Source of the DNA: Gymnogyps californianus
Taxonomy: Eukaryota > Chordata > Aves > Accipitriformes > Cathartidae
DNA length: 64,000 nt
Direction of reading: 5' to 3'
Assembly: GCF_018139145.2 (NCBI RefSeq)
Contig: NC_059477.1
Span: 13,627,522 to 13,691,521, forward strand
The stretch's first letter is position 1. Every line of letters begins with the position of its first letter. Shown here in pieces: positions 38,161 through 53,300 of the stretch. The notes beneath the pieces are model-generated. The model was not told where the DNA came from. It made no database searches and saw only the letters and a program-made list of their open reading frames with translations. The position numbers and the translations under genes are program-made.

Positions 38161-41100
38161 ATCAAATTTACATTCCACTATGAAACAACAGTAAGTGCAA
38201 AAAGCAGATGAAAAAAATACCACGAAGTTCCCAGACCGTTCAAACATTGTGTGTAATCCCCTCGTGTAACAGCCAAATGAGGCCCAAACCCAATATTCTC
38301 CTTCCCTCTCTGCTGCTGTTTGACTCCAGTACACTTAACTTTGACCACAGTTATTTTGAGCATGCAGGCATCACTGAGTTTATCAAAAACAGTGGAACTA
38401 GAAAGCTATAAATTTGTGCTTGGTTTAAGCAAATCTGAATAAAGGTAAATACTACAAGAATTTCCTTCTGTCTCTTGAAACTTTCACAAGCATGGGTAAG
38501 TCCTTTCCTTCTAGCATCTGTTTTTGTCTCAAACCTGCAAGATAACAGAACCTCTCCAAAATGCAATTCTCCATTCCTTCTAGTTCTACCTCCCACTCAA
38601 CGAAATCACACTTGTGCAGGATCAAAAGATCTTGTGCATGATCTCAGCTATCTTAGTCATGCAAGTTTGTCTCCTCTCTTACGGGAGGCAACAGAAGCCA
38701 AATCAGTTCCTAGAATGATGGCAGCTTTTAATACGTTCTCCGAAACACGCATGTTATTCAAAAAAGTTTATCTTCTAGGGTTTGGCACAAAACAGTCAAC
38801 TTGGAAGTACTGCCAGTTTTCCCTGTTGCTGCAAGCTAGGCATATATATAGAAAATGCATGTGACCATCCAAAGGTATAAATGCATGACAGAATTTCAGC
38901 AACACTGCACCACAGCATCAACCAACCAGATAAGCACACAAACACAATGGTATACAGATTCTTCCATTTCCTTCTTGCCTTGTGTAAAGTATCTGATGAT
39001 ACATCATCCTACAGAAAACAAACAAACAAAAAAACCTCTCGACATATCCATAGTATTGTTTGAACTGAACCAGTTTATATTGTTGGGCTATGGAATATGG
39101 AAGCGTCCCAAAGAGAAACATGCATTTAATTAATGTGCTTTTAGATTAATTTTAACTGAAACCTGGTCTGCCAAAGGAATTCTGATTTAGCTGATTTGCT
39201 GCTTCTGCTGATAACACGCAGAATGATCCAATGGCTGGAGTTATCTAATGAAGCTAGTTAGAAACACAGTGTAATACCCTCAAAAATTTATCTGTAACTT
39301 ACATGTATTCCTATAATAAACACACAGAAAACGGACATACTTTTGACACACTATACACTTCTCTGTTGATACTAAACAGTCTAATCTTTTGTTAACTCAC
39401 TCCTGTTGTTTCCCTAGAAGTTACAAATACACAGCAGACATACCCATCTTAGTTCACTGGAGAGCAAAATTGCCTCCCCCTACTCCTTTCACTCTTACGT
39501 TATTCAGCTCGGCAAGACGCCGTGCACAGCTAGGTACATACAAACATAAATACTTACATGAAGAAATTAAATATTTTTCATTTTAAAAAAACCCGTATAT
39601 AGTATTTTAAATAAAATTCACCTTTTATAAGATTTTGCTTAGACAGCAAAAGGCAACTCCAGGAGTTCCTGAATATTTCTGTGCGCTGCTGACAGACAAG
39701 TTTCTGCTAAGAATCCCTGTGCAAGTTTGAAGTGGTTACTCCTTTTCCTTTTACAAAAAAAGACTGTTATATCGAAGAGTCATCACAAGATCTATAGAAC
39801 TGTAAAAGCAGAAAGGCCACGTTACAATTTTCCTATAAACCACGTTAAGAAGCTTTCTTTTCCTGCCCTACTCCACTCAACCCTGCAGCAACAAGGGTGC
39901 TAATTTTGGTGGATGTGCCTTAGGGCAAATGCAAATCAGTGTTAACTATACTGATACTTCATACCATGCACCCAGACAGGTACCAGCTATGTCCCACGTA
40001 CACTGTAACAAGCAAGGTAAACTTTGACTCTGTTATCTAACTGTATGGAAACTAAACTTTAAAATAATTTTAAAGTGTACAGAAACTATACTTAAAAATA
40101 ATTTCAAAATGTTGATAGGTACAGTGAAAAATTACATAAAGATTAAGAACCTGTTTCCATTCAGGTCACTAGCGAAGACCCATTCCTCTGAGGAATTTTG
40201 GGCAAACTGTTTTTCTTCTTTAAGTTACACTAAATCTACTGTAGATTATTCAGTTATGACTAGAACCTTGGACAGGAAGGAAACAAAAAAGCAGCATGGG
40301 CAGTAATATTTTGCTGATTACCTCTCAGACATCAGATTTCTAAAACGGACTTCTCTTTTGAGGTGGAAAGTCTGCCTCAGCTTTGTTCAGAATCAGGTTC
40401 AGAAAACCTCCATCATCAAAACACAGGATTTCAATGTAGACAAAATTGATTTATGTTCATTAAAATGCTGCAAAGAACACAAGCTTTCGTCTTCCTGTTT
40501 CTAAATATAGACTGGTAAATTTTGCTCTTAATGAAATCTCTTAAACAAAATCCTGCCTAAAATCAGAAATAAGTGGATGAAAGGCATGATGTTTACTGCA
40601 GAACTCTGAAATATACATAATCTCTACCTGTCAAGAGAAGAGTCAGGTTACTGAATTTCCGACACTGGTCTTGAAGTAAATGCTCTCCGCTTATGTCAAA
40701 TAAAACGAAACCCTGAATCAAGCACCTAGGTTTTATTTGCTTTTGCAACACTGAAATGTGCCTGAGATTTTTGTGTGTGTGTGCAAAAATACCCTCAATT
40801 AAAAAGATGCACAGCACACTTTGGAAAGATTTCTTAGCTTGAAGTTGTCACCCTAATACATACTTTCCTGCTTCTTTATTCTTATTCATTGCACCTTCCT
40901 CTGTGTGCTTCAGAAGCTCGGGAAAGAAACTAACTTCTGTTAATACCTCGCTAGCACAATCGCACTCTTTCAAAATATAAATCCTGACCACTAGTTTCTG
41001 TGTTCATAAATAGAAGTATTGTTTTCTTACATAGAGCTAAAGGTTCTCTCCCCTGCTTCTCAAAGTGGGGAGGAGTTCAAAAGAGTACAGTTTCTGAAAT

Positions 41101-41615
41101 GGAAAATAGAATAATAAAAAAAAAAAAAATCCAAGTTTTCATAGTTGTTTGCTACAGAGAGGAACTTGGACCAATAATGCTGGTCAGACTGACTGTTATT
41201 ATAATATTATATTTAAATGATACAGCCTGACTGCTAACAGCTAGTAAAATACTATGGTCATATGGTGGAAAAAAAGAGAACAGCACCTGCAAGACAATTC
41301 TACACATACCGTTTAAAAGGTTAAAATACTGAGAATGGCTACAATGGTCTTTTATTTTTGCCTAAGTTAAGACAGATGCTGAAGGGGGTCTCAAAACTAA
41401 ACTTTGGTTTCTTCTTTCTTATCTTCCATAAAAGCCTTCTTCCTCAAACCCAAGCAATATTCTTTTTCTCGATCCCAACGCTTCTCTCTCCCACATCTTT
41501 TAACATGCACGTGCTTTCTCCAACTCTTCTGTAACACATCTAACGATGCCTGTACTGGATGTTTACCCCTCATGTATTATTTACTATGCTAGAAGTCAAT
41601 CATTTTCCAGACCAG
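38155..41615 (-). other. TRAK2: TRAK2 3'UTR (long form)
   Basis: AT-rich, non-coding, downstream of the TRAK2 stop. A 3'UTR of several kilobases is usual for mammalian TRAK2. The end is set by the distal polyadenylation hexamer and is inferred. Confidence 0.45.
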
Positions 41616-44600
41616 TCAGTCCTCCTTTAGGATATCCATTTTTGATGACTGTGTGCAAACTGGAGCTCCCAATGCTCCAATCATGGCTGGAAGACTCTGG
41701 TTTCTTCTCAGTCCTGCCATTAAGTTGCTACCTGCATTTAAAAACACAGCTGAGTCCTGCCTCCGCAAGCTAACCTCTGGCCGCTGATTCCTCCTGTGGT
41801 CCTGTGTCTCAGGGGGCTCGATCACCCTGGCAATACCCAGCCTCTTCAGTCTGTCCACTAGGTTCATCTTCAGCTGGCCTACGTCTGGAGCGTTACGGGA
41901 GGGCTTTAGGCCATACACTTCTTGCAAGAATGTTTCTGCTGGTCGAGAAGCCAGGAAATTTTCTGAGTGATGCACTCGAGGCTCAAACAGTGGAGGGGAA
42001 GGACAAGGTGAACGTGAGGGAGAATTTGGTGGAGTAGAAGGAATGAGGAGAGTTCGAGGGGGCTGTAGCAAAGGCAGTTTTTCTAATACAGGTCTGTCGT
42101 AAACCTTGGCAGAGATGCCTCGTTCTTGCAAAAGTTTAGCCAGACTGCTCATGCTGCTGAAAGTAGTAGTTGAATCTCTTCTGTTGGTGAGAAATTCTCC
42201 AATACTACGCCTGTAAGAAATGGCTGGAGTGCTCACTACTGGGTTTCCGATACTGCTGCCAGTATTTCCAAGTGAAAATGGGGCACCCATAGAGCTGAAA
42301 TAAAATAAAAATGAAACAGAGAAGATGCACACATTAGACATCTTTATACCTGCTCTGCTCTGTATTTGCCTTTTAGTATACAGAAGGCTCGAGAAAAAGC
42401 AAACCATTGTTATTAGCTGTGATAGTTTCAGCTTTAGTAGGTTCAGAATTATTGTTCTCCAAAATATTTAGAAGATACTAGGTTGACAGAGGTTTTAGTG
42501 TAAGTACCAATGAATTTACCTTCTGTGGTCACCTATACTGTATTACATAGAATATCGACATAGATGTCCAGTAATAACTTAGTTTAAAAAAATTATGACA
42601 GAATCAGAAAAAAAAATTATCACAGAATCAATTTTTTTTTTTTAACAATAGGTATGTGATACAAGGCATTTGCTATTTAAGAGTATAAATTTACTTCCTT
42701 TAAGTTACCATAACCTGTTTTAACTCTCACCCTAGAGAATTTCAAGTTTCCCCTTTGTAATTACAACTATTTGTATGAGTAACATCCTATGTGTTGCCTA
42801 GCTGCCCTGGTATTTTTTAAAACTGGTCCATATATCAGAAGCCAGAAAGCAACTGTTTAATCCTATGCAGCAACATTTAGGATGTCACTAGTCATCATAC
42901 CTGGGAGTAACTTGAGTGACATCAGATGGGTGAAGGATCCTACAGGTAGTAAAGGTAAACGTGGAATTTGTGGAAGACAGACACTTCCCTGGATTTGAGG
43001 CTGCAATGTGGAGAATTTACATCCATTGAGGGTAAAAATAAAGACAGGTAAGAACTAATCAAAGCAAAGTTTAAAATAATGTTATTATCACTGTTAATTT
43101 TTTTATTTAAGTAAAGAACAAAGACAGAAAGACAGCGTTGTCACAAGGTCAAATACTTTCCATTGAGAAAAAGACACTGCAAAATAAAAAAAGAGGAAAA
43201 AACACTAACCATGCTTCTTACCGGTGAGTGGTACAGCTGCTGAAGTAACAGGTGGCAGGAAAATCCCTGCCACTGGCTTTGCCACTGTACATTTCTTTTC
43301 CTCCGGGAAGGACTGTTGCACTTGAAATGTTATACCTCCTTCACCTTCTTCCTCAACATCCTCCTCCAAGTCAGAGATGTGGTACACAGTGTCATCAGAC
43401 AGAGGGGTAAAACCTTTTGTAACAACACCTGGCCTTGGGTCAAGAATGGTGCCCAGGTTGGGTCGAGCAAGCTGCTGCCAGTGAAAAAGGGTCTGAGATC
43501 CTGGTGTGACAAAAGAGAAGAGTCTCAGAGAGCCACTACCTACTATTGTATTGAGTTACAAGAATGCATGATCAAAACAACTCCAGCCAACTGATGCCAA
43601 CACTGTGATACACAGGGCGCACCTGGATGGCAATGCCAAGAAAAAGCCTCACACTTAGCACCGTATAAGAAAGCCAAGTAGAAAGTGATACTGATGAGCT
43701 AGTTGGCACGTAGCCTACCAAATACTACTACTTCCACTTACTGCATATCATACCTAGCTATACGCACACCAACGATTTAGCTGGCAAATTAATGTAAAAT
43801 CCTTTTCTGCTGATGAGAGAAGGAAGATCATCCTCTTACCTTCAATGGGTTTGACAATTTGCAATTTTTCTGGTAGGAGGACACGGAGATTACTAGAGCT
43901 GGCAGAGAGATCAGCAAATTCTGAGTTTGTACCCAGGGAAAAACAGCTTCCTGTCGGTGTACTACAGCCATTAGCCCCTTCTTTCTGCTCAGCCAGCAAA
44001 TGCATTTTTCGCTCCCATTCCTCCTCAAAGAACTGTTTCTCACTCAGGTAGTTCTGACGACGGAGGGAGAGCCTGTGCAGAGCTGTGACTAAGTCATTGT
44101 CTCCACGGGTTCCCGGCTGGCCAGGATTATGAGTGTCTCTGTGAGAAACGCCAAATAATAACAGATATTAAGACCATTAAATGAACTACTTCTCTCTTAC
44201 ACAGCAGAGGTCCAGTCTGGATTTAGTTTTGAATCAGTTAGTTTAGAAAGAAGATAACAGGCTGTGTTTCCTACTTCAAATTCTTCTCAGAGCTGCTCCT
44301 CTGGGTCATCCGTGTGTGGCTCTCCAAATGCTGTATGCCAGACTGGAAGGGCTTTGCTGTCATAACAACACTTGACCGATTAGATCCAGGGATTGGCAAT
44401 GGGGCAGGAAAAGAAGAGAGGTGGCCACGAGTGACATTAGCAATCTTGACAGTGTCAAATACTCGTTTCTGTTGACCCCTGCAGAAAAGACAAGCAAACA
44501 AATGTGGTTTTCAGAAGCATTTTGAAAAAGATATAATAAAGAAAAAGCTCTGAACAACAGACTTTCAAAAGTCTGCAGAGACCTGACTAAAAAGATTTAA

Positions 44601-47251
44601 GCCCAGAAAAACAGGATTGCCTAACACACTCATGTTTTCAGGAGTACTACTCTATTAAATATCAGAATTACCACTTACTTCGACCTGAAAGACCTGAACC
44701 TCTATTGATAACCACTTCAGAACATTTAGGAGCATGTATTTTATTTATTTAATTTATATATGCTTCTGAAAGCATATATTTAATTTACTACTTCTTGCTC
44801 AGAATTAAGAGGTCCAGGAACAGGTCTTCAGGGCTTTGGAAACTGCTATCAGTCTTTCAGCTATAATTTTATTTGACTGAGAATTTTTCTATAAGCATTA
44901 AAAGGGGTAAAACTAGTGCTGTTCATCAGAGAATTTGCATCAAAAATCTCACAAATTAAAGAATGAAATAACATCCTTTTAGCAAATTCCCAACTTCCTC
45001 ATAGGATCAAATAAGAATAGTAGGTTTCAAAGTTGAAAAGATTACCAAATACTACAAAGATTCTTTTATTAAGTTATGTAGAAAAATTATTGTAGAGGAA
45101 ACATTCGCATTTACAGATTTCCAGAAATCAGTTTCACCTTACTTAATACAAGCATATTGAAAAATATCAAAATAGCACATAGAGATCTGAAAACATACTT
45201 TTGCTTGGAGAGACCAGATCCATCACCCTGACTCAATTCCTTCCGCATTGTCCCTTCAATTTCTGCTGCAAGGGAATCCTAGAGAAAAATGGAAACCAAA
45301 AAAGCTGACAAATTAGATTCAAGTCTTCCTCCTAACAATTTTAGCAGAAAACATCTCTTAAAAAATACTCAAAAAATCTCCATTTGTTTCTCCAGTATCA
45401 GTATGTTTCGGACAAACCCGTTGGTCTGTGAAGGAAGGGCATAGGGGGGGAAGTTTTCCACCATAACTACACCTAAGTATAACCAGTATGGGTTCAGTTT
45501 TCATTAGCAACATCTGCTTTTTCTTGGTACTCTTTATGTTGGTTTCTTAGGTTAAGCTACAATTTTAAGAGCACTTTTTACAAGGCCAAACACGTACATG
45601 AGGGGTTCTGTACATGCAGAACAACCAACCAAAACCTGACAAATTCCCAGCACAGCCCAGAAATTTTTGAGAGTACAGTAATCAGAACATACCTGACACT
45701 AATAAGAAGAGGAAAATAAATGCCTTTAACCCTTTTCCATTGGTTTAGTCATCTCTGGCAATTAGTCTAAGGTCATGCATTTCTGATGATGCTTAAACTT
45801 TAATCTCACAGGGACATAAAATTACATCATAAACTACATAAAGGAAAAACAATATCCTCTGAACTCTTGAAAAGATGCTTTGTTTCTTAAAGAAGCACCG
45901 TCAAGTTATAAAATTCACATCAACATTGAAAAATATACTAGCCCAACTGAGCACTAGCTGTAGAACATGCCAATTCCCTTATTTAACAGAAAAGGCATAT
46001 AAAAAGGAAAAATAACTTTAATATTACAACGTGTCAAGAGAATGGTTAGTTTCCTAATACATAAAATTCTCAAAAAGTGTACACATTAAAGAATTGAAAA
46101 ACCATTAGATCAGCTCCTTTGCCTACTACAAAATAGTTCCTGCTGCAGCTCCTGTAATGGCTGTTTAATTCATATAGTTGTATGCTACTACAGGCCAGTA
46201 GGTGTATGCCATGCTAGCGGTATTTATTACCACAGGAAATGCTCCACATGACTGGGGGTGGCAGAGACAAGCAACAGAGCTGGCTCTGCCACGCAGCAAC
46301 TTCACTTCTTCTTGTGATTCGTGCAACATCCCTAGACACTCTGCATTCCGATCTTGCAACTCATGTAGCTGAAAGAGAAAAGAGGCCATCATGTGATACC
46401 AGTAAGCTTCAAAGAAAAGACAGAATGAAACTGAATTAACTCCTGCAGAAACCTGTATCAACTGATTCAACACTGTAATGTTTTTCCAACTGCATGGCAC
46501 GTGCCAACATCTGGAACGGACAATGATCAGCATGCACCCGCGCTGATTTTAGTGGTGAAGCATGAAGTCCAAATTAAGACTCGACAGAGAAAAAGTATGA
46601 TAAAATCCAAAGGAAAATACATCGAAAAACGCTGCAAGTACAGTAACTGCTGATGCAAAAGAAGCAAAAAAGAGAACTTCCTTAAAATCTAATGAGCTAT
46701 AGTATTGCTGATATAAGCAGTAATCCAGTAATTCACACTAAAACATTCTTTTTCTTGTAACTACTAAGAATAGTAAGACCTCCCTGTTTAGAACACCTTC
46801 CTTGCCTTTCATACTCCTGTGAAACACAAAAATATTTGTGTAGACTTAAATAAAAATAATTATTCTTTTCCTCCAATCATATGACTCCAACCACAATGAA
46901 AAATGAAAAGCCCTACATAATAAAAAAAAATCAATAATTTGCATTCTCTCTTAGTTTTCTTTCTCTTGTATTCTGTTCCAAGCATTTATCTAAATGTACA
47001 TATATAGAAGCCTTAAGTACCTCTGCTGTCAGTTGTCGCTGAGCATCTTTGGACGCTTGTAAGTGAAGTTTCAGCTCCTCCTTTTCAATCACATGCTGAA
47101 AGCACAAAAAGGTGCTCATCATTTTCTCAGCCAATTTCCCTGAGAGAGTTGATTCTCTGCCATACTTTCCTGAAACAGCCACTCTCTTGCAGTGTAACCC
47201 CCTGGCTTGCAAGTCAATTTTTACCTGCTGTAAGCACTGGTGTGCACACGT

Positions 47252-47320
<69 letters not shown>

Positions 47321-50300
47321 CACTCTTCATCAGCATTCCCTTACTTCTTTCAGTTTATGTTGAAGATCAACAATCTGAGACAAGAGGGATGAGATCTCTT
47401 CCTGGTAGCGAACCAACTCCTCACTCTTCTCTGACAACTCCTCTGTTATTCTGGAAATTTGAGCATTTGTTTGCCCTACAAAACATAAAAGGAACTCAGT
47501 AGAGAGCTTCCCAACACATGACAAAAACCCAACCCAACTCAACCCCAAAACCCAGAAAAGATCAGTGAAAGTCAACAACAATCTGCAAAATGACCAATAG
47601 TCTTAGGAAATCAATTCATAGTACATAAGAATAGATGCCTTAGAACATCCGTAAGGAAAAGATAAACAGTGGAGAGGAGAAGGAGAGAGTTAACTTCAAA
47701 TGCAGGTGTAATACATTAAGAGCTAAGTATGCAGAACATGAAATACATATCACAGGTGTGTGAAATGACCATAATAAAATCCAAGGCAAGCTGCTATAAA
47801 TGATTTCAAATTACATACTGGCTCATGACCAAGGCCAGACTCGAAATATGCTGAAGAAGTCAGGCTCTGAATTGATCTTGTTATTAACTACCATTCTCTG
47901 TAAGCAAAGGCATTTTGTCAGACCTTGTCAAGTGTGACATGCACCTATTCAGCTCTTGATTCTGGTTAATATCTATTCCCCAAAGACCCACTGCATACAA
48001 TTTCCACTTTCTTTTTTTCTTTGAGCACACACTTCATCAAGTGAGATCACAAAGCAACTCAAAAAGCTGAAATATTTTTATGCAGTTAATATTGCTTGTA
48101 TACTTGCCCTGGAAGCATAGCAAAGTCATAATAAAGTCTGATCAATCTTGCATAAAGGTCACACTACAAATTTAGTGGTTATTGTACCTCACAGATTTAC
48201 TGCAGAACAAGGTCCTGCCCATGGGCCTGTGGACATTTAAGCTCACAGTCAGATACCTTTTTCCTGAAGACACAAATTTTAAAGCTGTAGACTAGACATC
48301 CTTTGGGAGAAGATTCTCTCTGTGAGTCTGAATTACCTAGCATGCCTATATGTGCTACAGAATTGGACAAAACAGAACTCACAGTCACTCTCATTGAAGG
48401 AAAATAGGAGAGTTTATATGAAATAACTTTTACTTGCAAAGGATATATATTTTCTCAGAGGGAACGGAGTAAATTAACAACCAACCATGTATCAATTCAT
48501 AGTATTTTATGGTCATCTGGAATAAGAAAAATCAAGCAGCAACCCAGTCTTCTTTATGGCGGTTGTATAGGAAAAAAAAAAAATCTTAAAATATAAGCTT
48601 AAGGTTATTATGCACAAAGGAAGTAGCACACATCAAATGACTACAGATAAAAAATTGTACCACCGGGTTACAGAATCACCACACAAAAAAAAGGATCGTT
48701 CCTTATTGTTTCAGAATACTTACATGCATTTGTATAAGAGTAGGTGCAACTCTGCAAGTAAGTAGCCCCCAAAGGAAATATGGACAACTGTTCCAGACAA
48801 ATTAAAACACTTGCCAATCTAAATGCTTTGGTTTATGATATATATTTTTAAAATAAACTAATGTGTTCATAAATATATAGTAATTGAGAATGAGCATTTA
48901 AGAGTCTATGCACTGATACATTTCAATGTCATGTGTGCTGAATACTCTATACAAGAAATTTATTTTGTTGATTTTCCAGTGTCAGTAGGCTGCCGTTTAG
49001 GAGGCTTATGAACATTGGATTTTGTGTTCATTTTTGCTCTCTAAACACAGTACACATACCTGAAGTTGAATGCCAGCGTGAAACTTGACGAAATACAGGA
49101 AACCATTTTGCACTTGGGTAAAGAGCAAGACTTGAATAATTGGCATAAATTACTGAAGCTCATTTTTGGATTCAGGGATAATGAAGAAGGTGTAGGCACT
49201 AGGTATTTCAAATACCATTTTGCCATTGCAGGATACAGCCTCGATACTCACGGAGCTCTTTGACACAGTCATTGACCAGCTGCTGTTCCTTCTCTTCATA
49301 TGTAATGGTTTCTGTCTTCAGATGGCAAGCCTTCAAGGAAATTATTGGTATTCCAATTTCAGTTTATCTATACATATATTAATGTTATAAATTTTTATTT
49401 CTGAAATTCTTGCAACTGAAGAGTCTCCTCTCTATTTATCTTTCTACTTTCTATGCATCTGGCCATACTTCCTAACCATTTTTTCCACCATAACCTGTTT
49501 CCCTGAATTGTATAGGTCTTTTGAGTGAAAGACACACAGACACATGAACAAAACCTGATCTCTCTCATGCCTCTAATAAAAAATTGTTGCAATAATATAT
49601 GATTTGGTAGGGAAAGCAAACCAACACAGTAAATCAGAAGTAAGCAACTAAATTTGCTTCAAAACTACTTAAGGCAAAGAAATCTTGAAAACTGAATGAT
49701 GTTAGCCAAATTTTTATGGCACTGAAAAGCTCTCAGTAGAACAGCTTTTCTCCATATTCTCCAACTAATCTGTTTAGACGGTAAATTTTCTGGGCCAGAG
49801 ACTGAGTATCACAACAGGTCTAAACAACATCAAGCATACTAGATTCCCACTTCTGTTTTGATGGTGAGGATGATAATGTTAAACTTTGCACACATAAGTC
49901 TTCTATATTCAGGACTGTTTGCCAGTAAGTGACTCACCATAAAACTTAGTAAATGGGTTTAAAGGTTATCCAAGTAAGTAGCAGTACAGCTACACAAGTG
50001 CAGACAAACACACTTCTTTACATAATGCTGTCAAATGAAAATAAAAAACAAATATAGGCTCAATATGATTGAGGCTATTTCAAGTCAGTGAAGGTTATAT
50101 TATATCACAGAATGATAGCAGTCTCTTTTCAACTCCATTTTTTCACACTAAGGTAGACTAAATTAATCCCTGGTCTGTAAAGTTCTGTAATCATATACAG
50201 GGTTAGGAGCATAATAAAAGCAGTCTGATCTTCTCCTCCAGCACTACTAAACTATCCATTTGGTCTTAGGGAGTTTTAGGAAGGATATGCATCTCAGGCT

Positions 50301-53300
50301 GAATATTTTGGAGACAACAAGAGGAAAAGTGTATTTTGTTCACATTAAAGAAATCTAGTCTCTGTTGTACTGTTGTAACAAGCTTACATGGGAAAGGCTC
50401 ACATAAAAAAACCAAAACAAGAAAACCACACCAAATAAACAAAAACCCCCACCTTTCTTACAAACAATACCCCCTTTTTCTTAAAAACAACAAACCCCCC
50501 CACTTTTAACCAATTTCCTGTTTTACAAGGTCCATTCTCCACCTCCGAAGAAGAGACACTGCATCTGTGATTCTGATTCTCGTAACCTTTGCTGTTGGTT
50601 CCATGACTTTTATAGCCGTTTATTTTGTCTGGCCATTTTCTCTCTATCCTTGTAATGGCACAGTGCCTGTATTCATATTTTATGCATAAGAGCGACCAAT
50701 TAAAATACAGAGACTAATCACATAGTCAAAACTAAGTGTGTCTTTAAAAGAATTTGCATAGAAGCTTATTAACCCTTAATATTGAATATAGGCTGACAAA
50801 AATGTAATGTCAGCACAACTGAATTCCCAAAATACTACTACTAATCACAGTTAGATTTAAATCAAAACAGGTCGCACAAACTTGAGGGCCTGATGGGTCC
50901 AAGTACTTCTGCCGGGTGCTTAAAAATGTTCCCATATTCTTTCACATACCATAAAGGCAAGGACTACTAGAGGACTCTGGAGATAATGAGGAGTAGTGAA
51001 GGAAACAGAAGGATGTGGGGGGTGGAGGGAAAGTGTTTGGGTATGATTTGAATACAGCAATACAAAATAGTCATATGCTTCAAGAGAAACCCAAATGCTG
51101 GATTTTTTAACCATCCTGATTTATTTCATATCCAGCATATGTGGTATACCCTGTAAGTCAGATATACCTTCGATCGGAGAGCAAGGTTCTCCTCTTCCAG
51201 CTCCCTGAGTTTATCTTGCAAGACATCCAGCTGCAACAGATCATGTGATACATTGAAAGACTCATTGAAACGAAGTGGTGTGGAACAGCTGGAATCTGTT
51301 TCACTCTCCTCAGAAGCAATCGAAACAATACGAAGCAGGTCATCTTTCTTTGACAGTTCATGCTGCAGCTGGTTAACCTATGACAAAAGAAGACCACCAT
51401 CTTGTGAATTATACTTTAGCTATACAATATTACAGTGTATTACTTATGCAGCCTCTTCGAACATCATTGCTCCAGTCTAAAATGAGATTAAAAAATAGCT
51501 CACAGGTCACGATCGGTTTATATTTGCACATCAGATTCAGGCTCTATCTATTTTATAGAAAGTTCAGAAAAATCATAATTTTAACACTGTAAGGGATACT
51601 GAAAATTCAAGATAACATAAGAATGGACTACTTTTTTAATCGTTTGCTTCAAAATAATTTTCCAGCTGCTTTGATACATGTTTATATTTTAACATGCTAA
51701 CTATCATTTTGATTATGACCATTTTTCTGAACTGTAACTTCCTAGAGAAAAGGACTGATAGACATCTACTCATATGTGTAGACTGGTCCCCCCTAGTCTA
51801 TACATTAAATGAACTGCAGGACAAATAAAAACAACAAAAGAGACAGATCTCATTCAGATAAATTCTGTTTTGCATATCTACATTTTTATATGAATACATA
51901 AGTTTATGCTGTCCTACAGTTAATTACAAGTATGTATTTATTACCAGCATACTGTTTTATACAAGCAGCTGAATCCATTTCCCTGTAACTTAGACTACAT
52001 CAGTTGACCTTAGGGTTAAAAAACTTCAGATACTTCATAGGTTGTCAACTATTTAATTCTTTTTTAAGAAAGAACAACAAAGAAAAGATTAGATCAAGAA
52101 TCTGTGCTTAAAGGAATAGATGGAGATCTTGAGCAGAATTCAGTTTTCATTACATTTGGTTTTGTGGGTTTTTTTTTTTTTTTTTTTTTAGTGTAAGCAC
52201 CCCATTAAGCCAGCTCATTTTCTGGCTGTTTCCTCACCTGTGAAGTTGTTATATAGCAGGTCCTACCAGAAACTAGCTACTTATTTTGACTTAGATTATT
52301 AGATTCTTAGTTTAGTGGCAGGATATCAGACTGATGGTCAAAACAAACACTTTGAAAATGCAATCCTGCCGTAGATATATCATAAAAATACCTAACATTC
52401 TCATAACTTCTCAGTAAGTACAATATGCAGTCTTCACAGTCAATTCTTCGACAGAAAGCTGATGGAACTATGACAATTAGGAGAATGACTTCTAAGTATA
52501 CTTCTGTAGTTTGAGAGCAGCAATCACCTGCTTTCATAATGAAAGAATATATTTATATTAATCCTCTTCTCATCATCATAAAAAGAAAAAAAAAAAAGGA
52601 AAAAAAAAGATCACTCACTCGATCTAGAGTTTGTCCTAACTGTTCTTCTAGTGCTTCATTCTGTTCCGTCAACAGATGGTTTCGCTTAAGGAGGGCTTGT
52701 CCAATCCGAGCTGCCAGTTCCAGATCCCGATCTTTCTGCTCACAAAATGAGAAAAAATGTATACTTTTGATCAGATAAGGTTTAAGTTCAGAGTAATTTT
52801 AGATTTTCCTAGCTATTGTGTAATGCATCACCACTCTGAGACCCCGTTTCACTCTCAAATGGATCAATGTTGTTAGAACAATGATTAAAGCTTCATCATT
52901 TGGATCCAGAACACACCTGTAACTCTGTTTCTTGATATAGCACATTCTCTTCCACAGTCATTTGCAGTAACAGGGGGAAGGGAAAGCACCAAACCTGGGG
53001 CCAGTTTTGGTTTTTGTGCTGAGTACTGGAGAGGTTATATGGGCTCTGTTGAATCATACAAAGCAGCCACATATACTTAGGCCTGTGGTCTTTCAAGTGA
53101 CACTTTCTCTAGAACAGACTGCTTAACTTGAATAGTGATGAGAGGGTAGAAGCAAAGGAGCAACATGAAAGCGGAAGAAAGCTGTTTCTTACACCTCACT
53201 GGCTCCATGGGTGCCCATAGTTTTGCTAAATTTTGTTTCTGAGACAGTACAACCCAATGGGCAGCTTCTACCCACGTGTTTCATAAGCAGCTCCTGAAGA

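Noticed and set aside
44360..44557. Open frame beside a TRAK2 exon on the - strand
   Set aside because: Overlapping wrong frame of the exon 44478-44275. The other frame matches TRAK2.
46931..47323. Open frame with Cys-Val-Arg-Ala repeats
   Set aside because: Translation of the AC/CGCA microsatellite running into a real TRAK2 exon; not a separate gene.
50400..50520. A/C-rich stretch considered as a retroposon tail
   Set aside because: Low-complexity sequence with no element body or target duplication beside it.
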